Positions 44,583 to 52,976 of a stretch of 64,000 nucleotides of DNA are shown piece by piece. Both the position numbers and the translations under genes were made by a program. This DNA comes from Crocinitomicaceae bacterium. Its GTDB lineage: Bacteria > Bacteroidota > Bacteroidia > Flavobacteriales_D > Crocinitomicaceae. The DNA lies in the NCBI GenBank assembly GCA_022447585.1, contig JAKVAR010000014.1, positions 248,001-312,000 of the forward strand, read 5' to 3'. A model generated the notes under the pieces. It was not told the origin of the DNA. It was given only the letters and a program-made list of their open reading frames with translations, and did no database searches. Numbering within the stretch: the stretch's first letter is position 1; the number at the start of each line of letters is the position of its first letter.

Positions 44583-45023
44583 ATGGGTAATACAATGAAA
44601 TATGGATTGAAAATATTTTTTTCAATTGGAGCGCTTTTTCTCGGAATGAACTTGTTAGGTTTGGGGCATGTCTCAGAACTTCGTGCTGCTAATATCATCT
44701 TTGTGGTGTATTTTACAAATCAATTGGCGAGCGCAAATAAAGTAGATGATGATAACATTACTTATACATCTAATCTGCTTTCATTGTTTTTAGCAAATTT
44801 TATCGCTGTTGTTTTATGTATAATTGGTGTAATTGTGTTTGTTAATCTTTTACCCTCTTATCTTGAAGTGATATCGGTGGGAGCTATTTGGGCAAATACA
44901 GAGTCCTTAATGCAACTTGTGGTAGCACTATTTTTTGAAGGAATGGCTGGAAGTGCTATTGTTTCTTTTTCTCTGATGCAATATTGGAAAAATGTTAAGC
45001 GAAAAAGAACTACTTTACCTTAG
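44583..45023 (+). CDS. Small membrane protein of unknown function
   Basis: A 146-residue protein with four hydrophobic segments (about 8-26, 35-52, 68-92, 110-135) and a basic C-terminus (WKNVKRKRTTLP), placing the C-terminus in the cytoplasm by the positive-inside rule. No motif I recognise. It stands alone between lpdA and purL, with 130 bases upstream and no exact -7 box. Confidence 0.65.
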   Translation: MGNTMKYGLKIFFSIGALFLGMNLLGLGHVSELRAANIIFVVYFTNQLASANKVDDDNITYTSNLLSLFLANFIAVVLCIIGVIVFVNLLPSYLEVISVGAIWANTESLMQLVVALFFEGMAGSAIVSFSLMQYWKNVKRKRTTLP

Positions 45024-45094
45024 TTTTTAATGATTGTTGCAATGGTGTGAATAAAAAGAACACATTCTCATTGCTCCCAATGCATTATTATAAG

Positions 45095-45102
45095 TAATTT
45101 TG
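45095..45102 (+). promoter_or_regulatory. -7 box of the purL operon (TAATTTTG)
   Basis: Exact TAnnTTTG, 18 bases before the purL ATG at 45121, overlapping a longer TTG-started frame and so excluding it. A hairpin (45039-45074) lies just upstream. Confidence 0.6.
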
Positions 45103-45120
45103 CATTATCATTATAAGATT

Positions 45121-47361
45121 ATGGAAAGCACAATATCTCAAGAAGCAACATTAGATCAGGCAGTAGAACTAGGTTTACTCCCTGAAGAATTTGAAATGAT
45201 CAAGGGGATCTTAGGAAGAACTCCAAACTTTACTGAAACTGCAGTTTATTCGGTAATGTGGTCAGAGCACTGTTCTTACAAGAACTCAATCCACTGGTTG
45301 AAACAACTTCCTAAGGATGGGCCACATATGCTAGTTAAAGCAGGTGAAGAGAACGCTGGCTTAGTTGATTTGGGAGATGGTGTCGGATGCGTATTTAAAA
45401 TCGAGTCTCATAACCACCCAAGTGCATTAGAGCCTTATCAAGGTGCTGCAACAGGAGTTGGAGGGATTAATCGTGATATTTTTACAATGGGCGCTAGACC
45501 AATTGCTCAAATGAACTCTTTACGTTTTGGTAATATTGAAAGAGATAGAACAAAATGGTTAGTTAAAGGTGTTGTTAAAGGCATTGGTGATTACGGTAAT
45601 GCTTTTGGTATTCCTATTGTTGGAGGTGAAGTTTTCTTCGATGATTCTTATAATACAAATCCATTGGTAAATGCTTTTTCTGCAGGTATCATAGATCCGT
45701 CAAAAGTTATTTCAGCGACGTCAGCTGGACCTGGAAACCCGGTTTTTATCGTAGGTTCTTCAACAGGTAAGGATGGTATTGCCGGTGCAGCTTTCGCTTC
45801 TAAAGATATTACAGAAGAATCTGCTGATGACTTGCCATCGGTACAAGTAGGTGATCCTTTCATGGAGAAGTTGTTGCTTGAGGCTACTATGGAGCTTGCA
45901 GAAACGGACGCAATTGTTGGTATGCAAGATATGGGAGCAGCTGGTATTACGTGTTCTTCATGTGAGATGAGTGCTGCTGGTGATAATGTTGGGATGGATA
46001 TTAACCTTGATTTAGTTCCTACACGTCAAGATAACATGTTACCTTATGAGATTCTGCTTTCTGAGTCTCAAGAGAGAATGCTTGTGGTTGTTTCTAAGGG
46101 ACAAGAACAAATTGTTAAAGATATTTTCGATAAATGGGATTTGCATGCTGAGGAAATTGGTGTTGTTACTGAAGGAGGACGTGTGCGTTATATGATGGGG
46201 GGAGAAGTAGTTGGTGATGTACCGGCGGAATCTTTAGTTCTTGGAGGTGGTGCTCCAGTTTATCAGAGAGAGTACACTGAACCTGCTTATTATAAAGAGT
46301 ATAAAAAATTCAATATTGAAAATGTTCAACAGCCGGAAGACTTGAAGGAAGTTGCCTTCAAATTATTGCAACATCCGAATATCGCATCTAAGAACTGGGT
46401 TACGGAGCAATATGATTCAATGGTAGGTACAAGAACAATGACAACTAACCGTCCATCTGACGCAGGTATCTCAAATATTAAAGGAACAAATAGAGCTTTG
46501 GCCATGTCGGTTGACTGTAATTCACGTTATGTGAATGCAGATCCAGAAGTTGGAACGATGATCGCGGTTTCTGAAGCTGCTAGAAATATTACTTGTGCTG
46601 GAGGTAATCCAAGTGCAATTACGAACTGCTTAAACTTTGGTAATCCGTATAATCCTGAATCTTACTGGCAATTTGTTGGTGCTATTAAAGGAATGTCTGC
46701 AGCTTGTTTGAAATTCGAAACTCCTGTAACAGGTGGTAACGTTTCTTTCTACAATCAATCAGTTATTGATGGAGTAGAGGTTCCTGTTTTTCCAACGCCA
46801 ACAATTGGTATGATTGGTATTGTTGAAGACAAGAAGAAAGTGATGACTCTAGATTTTAAACATAAGGGAGATTTAATTTTCATTCTTGGGAATTCTCATG
46901 ATGATATTTCTTCTTCTGAATATTTAGTGTCTTATCATGGAATCAATGAGTCTCCTGCGCCTTACTTTAATCTCGAAGAAGAGTTTGGAATGCAACAAAC
47001 TTTGAAAGGCTTGATTAAAGATGATTTAATTAACGCTGCCCATGATGTTTCTGATGGAGGTCTATTTGTTACATTAACGGAAATGGCCATTCCAAGGGAT
47101 TTGGGTTTTGATATTGTTACTGATTCAGAAGTAAGAGAAGATGCTTTCTTATTTGGAGAAGGTCAAGGTAGAGCTGTTGTAACTGTAAATGAAGATCAAG
47201 AAGATGAATTCTTAGAAAGGATGATGGCTTCAGGAACACCATTTACGTTATTAGGACATGTTACTAAAGGTAAAATGATGGTTGATGATGAGCACTTCGG
47301 TTTCATAGCTGAAGCGAAAAATCTCTTCAACAGTGCGCTTGCGAAGCATATGGAAAATTAG
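45121..47361 (+). CDS. purL: Phosphoribosylformylglycinamidine synthase subunit PurL
   Basis: A 746-residue small-type PurL (FGAM synthetase large subunit working with PurS and PurQ; neither is nearby). Motifs: AVYSVMWSEHCSYKNSI (ATP site), FKIESHNHPSALEPYQGAAT (catalytic His), VGMQDMGAAGITCSSCEMSA and NAAHDVSDGGLFVTLTEMA in the second half. It catalyses the fourth step of purine synthesis. It leads an operon with DUF4290, murA and a TlpA-like gene, an odd mix linking purine and cell-wall synthesis. Confidence 0.96.
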   Translation: MESTISQEATLDQAVELGLLPEEFEMIKGILGRTPNFTETAVYSVMWSEHCSYKNSIHWLKQLPKDGPHMLVKAGEENAGLVDLGDGVGCVFKIESHNHPSALEPYQGAATGVGGINRDIFTMGARPIAQMNSLRFGNIERDRTKWLVKGVVKGIGDYGNAFGIPIVGGEVFFDDSYNTNPLVNAFSAGIIDPSKVISATSAGPGNPVFIVGSSTGKDGIAGAAFASKDITEESADDLPSVQVGDPFMEKLLLEATMELAETDAIVGMQDMGAAGITCSSCEMSAAGDNVGMDINLDLVPTRQDNMLPYEILLSESQERMLVVVSKGQEQIVKDIFDKWDLHAEEIGVVTEGGRVRYMMGGEVVGDVPAESLVLGGGAPVYQREYTEPAYYKEYKKFNIENVQQPEDLKEVAFKLLQHPNIASKNWVTEQYDSMVGTRTMTTNRPSDAGISNIKGTNRALAMSVDCNSRYVNADPEVGTMIAVSEAARNITCAGGNPSAITNCLNFGNPYNPESYWQFVGAIKGMSAACLKFETPVTGGNVSFYNQSVIDGVEVPVFPTPTIGMIGIVEDKKKVMTLDFKHKGDLIFILGNSHDDISSSEYLVSYHGINESPAPYFNLEEEFGMQQTLKGLIKDDLINAAHDVSDGGLFVTLTEMAIPRDLGFDIVTDSEVREDAFLFGEGQGRAVVTVNEDQEDEFLERMMASGTPFTLLGHVTKGKMMVDDEHFGFIAEAKNLFNSALAKHMEN

Positions 47362-47386
47362 TAGATTAGAAGTCTAATAATCACGA

Positions 47387-48031
47387 ATGGAATATAATAC
47401 AGCAAGGCCGAAAATGCTTCTTCCTGAATATGGGAGAAACGTTCAGAACATGATTACTCATGCAATGGAAATTGGCGATAAGGAAGAAAGAAACCGCGCA
47501 GCTCAAGCAATTATTGAGGTGATGGGACAATTAAACCCGCACCTTCGTGATGTTGATGATTACAGACATAAATTGTGGACACACTTATTTATAATGTCTG
47601 ATTTTAAGTTAGATGTAGATTCACCATACGAACTTCCGGAAAGAGAAAGTTTAGAAGAACCTCCAGCTAGAATGGAATATCCAAAAAGTAAAATTCGTTA
47701 TGGTCATTATGGTCAGTATACAGAGAAAATACTGCGCAGTTCGAAGGGGGTTAGTGATGATAAGGAAACGGAATATCTATCTTCAGTGATGGGGAACTTT
47801 ATGAAGAAGCAATTTCTTACACATAATAACACGGCTGTAGAGAATACAGTTATTGCTGAAAAGCTTTCGGAACTCTCTAATGGAAAGTTGAGTTTAGAAA
47901 ATCCGGATGAAGATTTAACGAGTACAAATCAACTTTTAAAGACTTTAGGGCTTCAAAGCAATAACAATAACAACAGAAAGTCGAATAATAATCGCAAGAA
48001 ACAGTTTAAGAAGAAACAGTATAAAAAATAA
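47387..48031 (+). CDS. DUF4290 family protein
   Basis: A 214-residue Bacteroidota-specific protein of unknown function, recognised by its N-terminal ARPKMLLPEYGRNVQNMITH and VDDYRHKLWTHLFIMSDF. The last 25 residues are an Asn- and Lys-rich low-complexity tail (NNNNNRKSNNNRKKQFKKKQ), suggesting nucleic-acid or ribosome contact. It lies 25 bases after purL and three bases before murA, the usual neighbour of this family. Confidence 0.85.
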   Translation: MEYNTARPKMLLPEYGRNVQNMITHAMEIGDKEERNRAAQAIIEVMGQLNPHLRDVDDYRHKLWTHLFIMSDFKLDVDSPYELPERESLEEPPARMEYPKSKIRYGHYGQYTEKILRSSKGVSDDKETEYLSSVMGNFMKKQFLTHNNTAVENTVIAEKLSELSNGKLSLENPDEDLTSTNQLLKTLGLQSNNNNNRKSNNNRKKQFKKKQYKK

Positions 48032-48034
48032 TCG

Positions 48035-49342
48035 ATGGCTTCATTTGAAATTCATGGCGGAAAGCCACTTAATGGTGAGTTAGTCCCGCAAGGAGCAAAA
48101 AATGAGGCTTTACAGGTCTTATGCGCTCCTCTTTTAACTCCTGAAAAGGTTACGATCTCTAATATTCCAGATATTGTTGATGTAAATAAGCTAATTGGTT
48201 TGTTGCAGGCGATGGGGGTTAAGATTGAAAAGGTTGAAAAAGGAACTTATATTTTTCAGGCTAAAGATGTTGATTTAGATTATTTACAAACTGAAGATTT
48301 TAAAAATCGGGCAAGTTCGCTTCGCGGATCTGTAATGATTGTAGGGCCTTTGTTAGCGCGTTATGGTGTTGGTTATTTACCAAAGCCTGGTGGAGATAAA
48401 ATTGGCCGTAGAAGATTAGATACTCACTTTACGGGAATGATGAGTCTTGGTGCAAAGTTTAACTACGATGCGGGAGAACATTTTTATGCCGTTGAAGGGA
48501 AAAAATTAAAAGGAGCATATATTCATATGGATGAAGCTTCTGTTACAGGTACTGCTAACATTGTTATGGCCGCAGTAATGGCAGAGGGAGAAACAACTAT
48601 TTATAATGCAGCTTGTGAGCCGTACTTGCAACAGCTTTGTAAAATGTTGAATTCAATGGGCGCCGATATATCGGGTATTTCGTCCAATATGCTTACAATT
48701 AAAGGTGTCAAGAAATTAGGTGGTTGTTACCACAGAATTTTACCTGATATGATTGAGATTGGATCATTTATTGGTCTTGCAGCGATGACTCAGTCCGAAA
48801 TTACGATTAAAGATGTTAGTTGGGAAAATTTAGGTATTATGCCAACAATCTTCAGAAGACTAGGTATCAAGTTAGAAAGAAAAGGTGATGATATCTTTGT
48901 TCCTGCTCAAGAAAGTTATGAAATCGAAACATTTATTGACGGTTCAATTATGACTATTTCTGATGCTCCATGGCCTGGCTTCACCCCAGATTTGCTATCG
49001 ATTATCTTAGTTGTTGCTACCCAGGCAAAAGGATCTGTGTTGATTCATCAAAAAATGTTTGAATCAAGATTATTCTTTGTCGATAAGTTGATAGATATGG
49101 GCGCTCAGATTATTCTTTGTGATCCGCACAGGGCAACAGTTATTGGTTTAGATCGTAAATATCCGTTAAGAGGAATTCAAATGACTTCCCCCGATATTAG
49201 AGCTGGTGTATCTTTATTGATTGCAGCGCTTTCTGCAAAAGGGAAAAGTACAATTCACAACATTGAACAAATTGATAGGGGGTATCAAGATATAGATATT
49301 AGATTAAATAATCTTGGAGCTGACATTAGAAGAATAGGATAA
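48035..49342 (+). CDS. murA: UDP-N-acetylglucosamine 1-carboxyvinyltransferase with Asp at the fosfomycin-Cys position
   Basis: A 435-residue enzyme that starts peptidoglycan synthesis by adding enolpyruvate to UDP-GlcNAc. Both EPSP-synthase-like domains are present: LVPQGAKNEALQVLCAPLL, NRASSLRGSVMIVGPLLARY, TPDLLSIILVVATQAKG. At the loop where E. coli has PGGCTIGARP, this protein has PGGDKIGRRR, so the catalytic Cys115 equivalent is Asp121 (48395-48397). That change keeps activity and makes MurA insensitive to fosfomycin in Mycobacterium, Chlamydia and Borrelia (established knowledge). Its stop overlaps the TlpA-like gene in a TAATG junction. Confidence 0.96.
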   Translation: MASFEIHGGKPLNGELVPQGAKNEALQVLCAPLLTPEKVTISNIPDIVDVNKLIGLLQAMGVKIEKVEKGTYIFQAKDVDLDYLQTEDFKNRASSLRGSVMIVGPLLARYGVGYLPKPGGDKIGRRRLDTHFTGMMSLGAKFNYDAGEHFYAVEGKKLKGAYIHMDEASVTGTANIVMAAVMAEGETTIYNAACEPYLQQLCKMLNSMGADISGISSNMLTIKGVKKLGGCYHRILPDMIEIGSFIGLAAMTQSEITIKDVSWENLGIMPTIFRRLGIKLERKGDDIFVPAQESYEIETFIDGSIMTISDAPWPGFTPDLLSIILVVATQAKGSVLIHQKMFESRLFFVDKLIDMGAQIILCDPHRATVIGLDRKYPLRGIQMTSPDIRAGVSLLIAALSAKGKSTIHNIEQIDRGYQDIDIRLNNLGADIRRIG

Positions 49343-49842
49343 TGAGAATCGCACTACTACTCCTTGCATTATTTTTGTTAAGTTTTGGGCCTGTTGTTGC
49401 GCCTAAAAAAGGCGATAAGGCTCCAGAGATTGAACTTAAGTCTCCTAAAGGAAAAACAATAAAGCTTTCTAAGTTGAAAGGAAAAGTTGTATTAATCGAT
49501 TTTTGGGCATCGTGGTGTGGTCCCTGTCGAAGAGAAAATCCTAATGTGGTTGAGGCTTATAATAAGTATAAGAAGGCCAAATTTACCACAGGAAAGGGAT
49601 TTGAAGTTCTAAGTGTTTCTCTTGATCGCAAGAAAGAGCCATGGGTTCAAGCAATTGAAAAGGATGGTTTAATTTGGAAAAATCATGTTTGGGATATAGA
49701 AGGTGAAGCCTCGAAAAAATACCGCGTTACATCCATTCCAACTGCATTTTTAGTAGATGGAAACGGGGAAATTGTTGCCTCAGGTTCTCAATTGAGAGGT
49801 CTAGGTTTGCATTTGGCCTTAGATAAATTATTGGCAGATTAG
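49342..49842 (+). CDS. TlpA-like thioredoxin-family protein
   Basis: A 166-residue exported thiol-disulfide protein: signal peptide (MRIALLLLALFLLSFGPVVA), then a redoxin fold with the active site WASWCGPCR and the cis-Pro in VTSIPTAFLVDG. Likely keeps cysteines reduced in the periplasm; partner unknown. Translation is coupled to murA by TAATG. Confidence 0.88.
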   Translation: MRIALLLLALFLLSFGPVVAPKKGDKAPEIELKSPKGKTIKLSKLKGKVVLIDFWASWCGPCRRENPNVVEAYNKYKKAKFTTGKGFEVLSVSLDRKKEPWVQAIEKDGLIWKNHVWDIEGEASKKYRVTSIPTAFLVDGNGEIVASGSQLRGLGLHLALDKLLAD

Positions 49843-49906
49843 TCTTTAATACTGCCTGTTTTACTGCATTCCTGACAACTTAGCATTCAGTTTCTTTTAA
49901 TTCTAT

Positions 49907-49946
49907 GACAGTCTGTCCTATTTATTGAAATGGCAGTATCTTTGCT
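49907..49946 (+). promoter_or_regulatory. grpE-dnaJ promoter: shared chaperone module plus -7 box and sigma-54-like core
   Basis: The same GACA-n-T-n-TGTC / N12 / ATGGCA / N6 / TTG module as before htpG. Here it also holds an exact housekeeping -7 box TATCTTTG (49937-49944), and the 16 bases TGGCAGTATCTTTGCT (49931-49946) fit the sigma-54 -24/-12 pattern with GG and GC ten bases apart. So two readings compete: a sigma-A promoter with an activator site at -33, or a sigma-54 promoter. Confidence 0.55.
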
Positions 49947-49974
49947 TTGAAAAGCACAACAAAATTATAGTGAA

Positions 49975-50529
49975 ATGTCTGAAGAAGAAAAGCAAACGGT
50001 AGAAGATCAAAATACAGAGGCTCAAAACGGAGCAGAAAAAACGGCAAACGAGGAGGTGAAGGCAGAAGAGGTAGAAGTTAAAGTTGAACCTACTGCAGAA
50101 GAGCGTTTTGCTGAATTAAACGATAAATACATTCGAATACACGCTGAATTCGATAACTATAGAAAACGCACGAATAAAGAGAAAATAGATATAATAGGTT
50201 CAGCGAATGCAGGAGTGTTGAAAGATTTACTTCCAGTGATGGATGACTTTGATCGTGCTATCCAAAATAATGAAACTTCAGAAGATATCGACGGAGTTAA
50301 AGAAGGGTTTAAATTGATCTACAATAAGTTCAAAAGTACACTTGAAGGAAAAGGTCTTAAACCAATGAATTCAATTGGAGAGACTTTTGACGTTGAAATT
50401 CATGAAGCAATTGCAAATGTACCGGCTCCAACTGAAGAGCAAAAGGGTAAAGTGATTGATGCTGTCGAAAAGGGATATTGCTTAAATGATAAAGTGATTC
50501 GATTTGCAAAAGTTGTTGTAGGACAATAA
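49975..50529 (+). CDS. grpE: Nucleotide exchange factor GrpE
   Basis: A 184-residue DnaK nucleotide-exchange factor. An acidic low-complexity N-terminus (about 1-40) precedes the long coiled coil (ERFAELNDKYIRIHAEFDNY) and the beta domain with the family signature (FDVEIHEAIANVPAP, then GYCLNDKVIRFAKVVV). First gene of grpE-dnaJ-CPBP; 18 bases to dnaJ. dnaK is not in the window. Confidence 0.96.
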   Translation: MSEEEKQTVEDQNTEAQNGAEKTANEEVKAEEVEVKVEPTAEERFAELNDKYIRIHAEFDNYRKRTNKEKIDIIGSANAGVLKDLLPVMDDFDRAIQNNETSEDIDGVKEGFKLIYNKFKSTLEGKGLKPMNSIGETFDVEIHEAIANVPAPTEEQKGKVIDAVEKGYCLNDKVIRFAKVVVGQ

Positions 50530-50547
50530 AGAATAGAACGATCTATT

Positions 50548-51672
50548 ATGAGTAAGAAAAGAGATTATTACGAAGTGTTAGGTGTTTCAAAAGGAGCAAC
50601 GTCTGCTGAAATTAAGAAGGCATACCGTAAGCTTGCTTTGAAATATCATCCAGATAAAAATGAAGGTGATACGGCTGCTGAAGAGAAGTTTAAGGAAGCA
50701 GCTGAAGCATACGAAATACTTAGTAATTCCGAGAAAAAGGCACGTTACGACCAATACGGTCACGCAGGAATGGGTGGAGCCGGTGGTGGTTTCGGTGGAG
50801 GAATGAACATGGACGACATTTTCTCTCAATTTGGAGACATCTTTGGCGGTGGTTTCAGCGGTGGAGGAAGTTTTGGCGGAAGCCGAGGTGGCGGACGCTC
50901 AAGAGTGGTGCGTGGAACAAATCTACGCGTTAAAATGAAATTGACTCTTCAGGAAATAGCTGAAGGTGTCAATAAGAAGATAAAAGTCAATAAGTTAGTT
51001 AATGCTGAGGGGGTAACTTTTAAAGAGTGTCAAACTTGCGACGGTACTGGAAGAGTGACTCGAGTAGCGCAAACTTTTCTTGGAGCAATGCAAACTCAAT
51101 CTGCCTGTGAAACTTGTCATGGAGCAGGAAAAATGATTGACAAGAAACCTGCCGGTGCTGATGCAAATGGTTTAGAGCGTAAGGAAGAGGTTATTGAAAT
51201 TGATATCCCAGCTGGAGTGATGGATCAAATGCAACTAAGCGTCCAAGGGAAAGGGAATGCAGGACCGTTTAATGGTGTTGCAGGAGATTTGATTGTTGTG
51301 ATCGAGGAAATTACTGATGATAAACTCAGAAGAGATGGGGATCACTTGCATTATGATGCTTACGTGAATTTTGTAGATGCTGTTCTTGGATCATCTATTG
51401 AAATCCCGACGGTTTCTGGTAAAGCCAAAATCAAGGTTGATGCTGGAACTCAGAGTGGAAAAGTACTTCGCCTAAAAGGAAAAGGGTTGCCAATTCTTCA
51501 AGGATATGGGAATGGTGATTTATTCGTGCATATCAATGTTTGGACTCCGAAAAGTGTTTCTAAAGACGAAAAGGAAATACTTGAGAAATTAAAACAAAGC
51601 GAGAATTTCATTCCAAGCCCAGATCGAACGGATAAAGGGTTTTTTCAAAGAATGAAAGATATGTTTCAATAA
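50548..51672 (+). CDS. dnaJ: Chaperone DnaJ with a half zinc finger
   Basis: A 374-residue type I-like DnaJ: J domain ([23 protein letters not shown] at 34-36), a long Gly/Phe-rich linker (75-118), and C-terminal substrate-binding domains. The zinc-finger region keeps only two of the usual four CxxCxGxG repeats: CQTCDGTG (161-168) and CETCHGAG (187-194); in place of the others is a short Ala/Asp-rich loop. So at most one zinc can be bound. From memory this form is common in Flavobacteriales. Three bases separate it from the CPBP protease gene. Confidence 0.95.
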   Translation: MSKKRDYYEVLGVSKGATSAEIKKAYRKLALKYHPDKNEGDTAAEEKFKEAAEAYEILSNSEKKARYDQYGHAGMGGAGGGFGGGMNMDDIFSQFGDIFGGGFSGGGSFGGSRGGGRSRVVRGTNLRVKMKLTLQEIAEGVNKKIKVNKLVNAEGVTFKECQTCDGTGRVTRVAQTFLGAMQTQSACETCHGAGKMIDKKPAGADANGLERKEEVIEIDIPAGVMDQMQLSVQGKGNAGPFNGVAGDLIVVIEEITDDKLRRDGDHLHYDAYVNFVDAVLGSSIEIPTVSGKAKIKVDAGTQSGKVLRLKGKGLPILQGYGNGDLFVHINVWTPKSVSKDEKEILEKLKQSENFIPSPDRTDKGFFQRMKDMFQ

Positions 51673-51675
51673 TAG

Positions 51676-52560
51676 ATGGAGTTTATAAAGCAAGGGTCCA
51701 CAGAAAGGGATAAGGTAGGAATGTATTTTACTACCATAGGTATTGCCTTTCTATCTCTTGTGGTTGGACAACTTTTTACGGAGGCTTTAGCAGTTAGTTT
51801 TCTGGGGTATTCTTTGATGAATGTCCCAGAAGGTGCTGACCTCAACTTAACTTTATCTCTTCTACTTATCCCATTTGGCTTTGTCTTAATGGGAGTTGTC
51901 TTGAGCATAAAGTATCTGCACAAACGACCGGTAATTTCCGTTTTTACCTCCAGAGAATCTTTCGATTGGAAACGTTTCTTTACGGCATTTTTTTCTTGGG
52001 GGGGTATAATGAGCTTGTTTCTTATAATTAGTATTATTTCTGGATCTCCAATTGAATGGAATTTAGATTGGTCTACTTTTATACCTTTAATTTTAATTTC
52101 TTTATTCCTCATTCCAATTCAAACAACAGCAGAAGAAGTTCTTTTTAGAGGATATCTTTTTCAAGGGTTTGGATTTGTTTTTAAGAAAGGATGGGTTTCC
52201 ATCTTGTTAACAGGAATTCTATTCGGTCTGCTTCATGGCGCGAATCCTGAAGTAGCAAAACTAGGAAACCTTTTGTTGTTATTTTATATTGGAACCGGAG
52301 TCTTCATGGCATTGATTTCGCATATGGATGATGGTATTGAGTTGAGTATGGGCTATCATGCCGTGAATAATATTTTTGCTTCATTAATTGTAACGAATGA
52401 TTGGCAAGCTTTTCATACCAATGCAATGTTCATAGATCATTCAGAGCCTGTTTTTGGTTTAGAGTCTTTTCTTACAGTTCTTGTTCTTCAACCGCTGTTA
52501 ATTCTTTTCTTCTCGAAAGTGTACAGGTGGCATAATTGGAAAGACAAAATATTAAAATAA
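51676..52560 (+). CDS. CPBP family intramembrane protease (CAAX/Abi-like)
   Basis: A 294-residue protein with about seven membrane helices and the glutamic-protease motifs of the CPBP family: TTAEEVLFRGYLF (EExxxR), GILFGLLHGANPE (FxxxH) and YHAVNNIFAS. Some relatives cleave prenylated peptides or bacteriocins. It follows dnaJ by three bases, so it appears to belong to the chaperone operon, which is unusual and hints at a membrane quality-control role (inference). Confidence 0.88.
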   Translation: MEFIKQGSTERDKVGMYFTTIGIAFLSLVVGQLFTEALAVSFLGYSLMNVPEGADLNLTLSLLLIPFGFVLMGVVLSIKYLHKRPVISVFTSRESFDWKRFFTAFFSWGGIMSLFLIISIISGSPIEWNLDWSTFIPLILISLFLIPIQTTAEEVLFRGYLFQGFGFVFKKGWVSILLTGILFGLLHGANPEVAKLGNLLLLFYIGTGVFMALISHMDDGIELSMGYHAVNNIFASLIVTNDWQAFHTNAMFIDHSEPVFGLESFLTVLVLQPLLILFFSKVYRWHNWKDKILK

Positions 52561-52643
52561 TTTTCAATCAACTGTAAGTTCTTAAAATTAACTTCGTCAT
52601 TGAAGAAGACATTTTTTATTTTGCAGTTTTAATATCATATAAA

Positions 52644-52976
52644 ATGAGCACATATTACGATCCAAAAGATTTGAAAAAATTCGGAAAAGTTTCTGATTGG
52701 CAACCTGAAATGGGTAAGAAATTCTTTGATTATTATGGTACTGTATTTAAAGAAGGGGCACTTACTAAAAGAGAAAAATCATTAATTGCTTTAGCTGTTT
52801 CTCATGCTGTTCAATGTCCTTATTGCATTGATGCTTATACAGAAGATGCCATGGAGCAAGGTTATGATGAGGAACAAATGATGGAGGCGGTTCATGTTGC
52901 CTCAGCAATAAAAGGCGGTGCTACTTTGGTGCACGGTGTTCAAATGATGAATAAATACAAAGATCTTTCAATGTAA
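52644..52976 (+). CDS. AhpD-like carboxymuconolactone-decarboxylase family protein of the arsenosugar locus
   Basis: A 110-residue AhpD-fold protein with the redox motif CPYCIDAYTEDAMEQGY (CxxC with following acidic proton relay) and EAVHVASAIKGGATLVHG. A small peroxidase-like protein of this kind is a standard third member next to ArsS and ArsM. It overlaps the arsS start by one base (TAATG). A TTATTTTG box (one mismatch) lies about 20 bases upstream, starting the three-gene operon. Confidence 0.85.
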   Translation: MSTYYDPKDLKKFGKVSDWQPEMGKKFFDYYGTVFKEGALTKREKSLIALAVSHAVQCPYCIDAYTEDAMEQGYDEEQMMEAVHVASAIKGGATLVHGVQMMNKYKDLSM

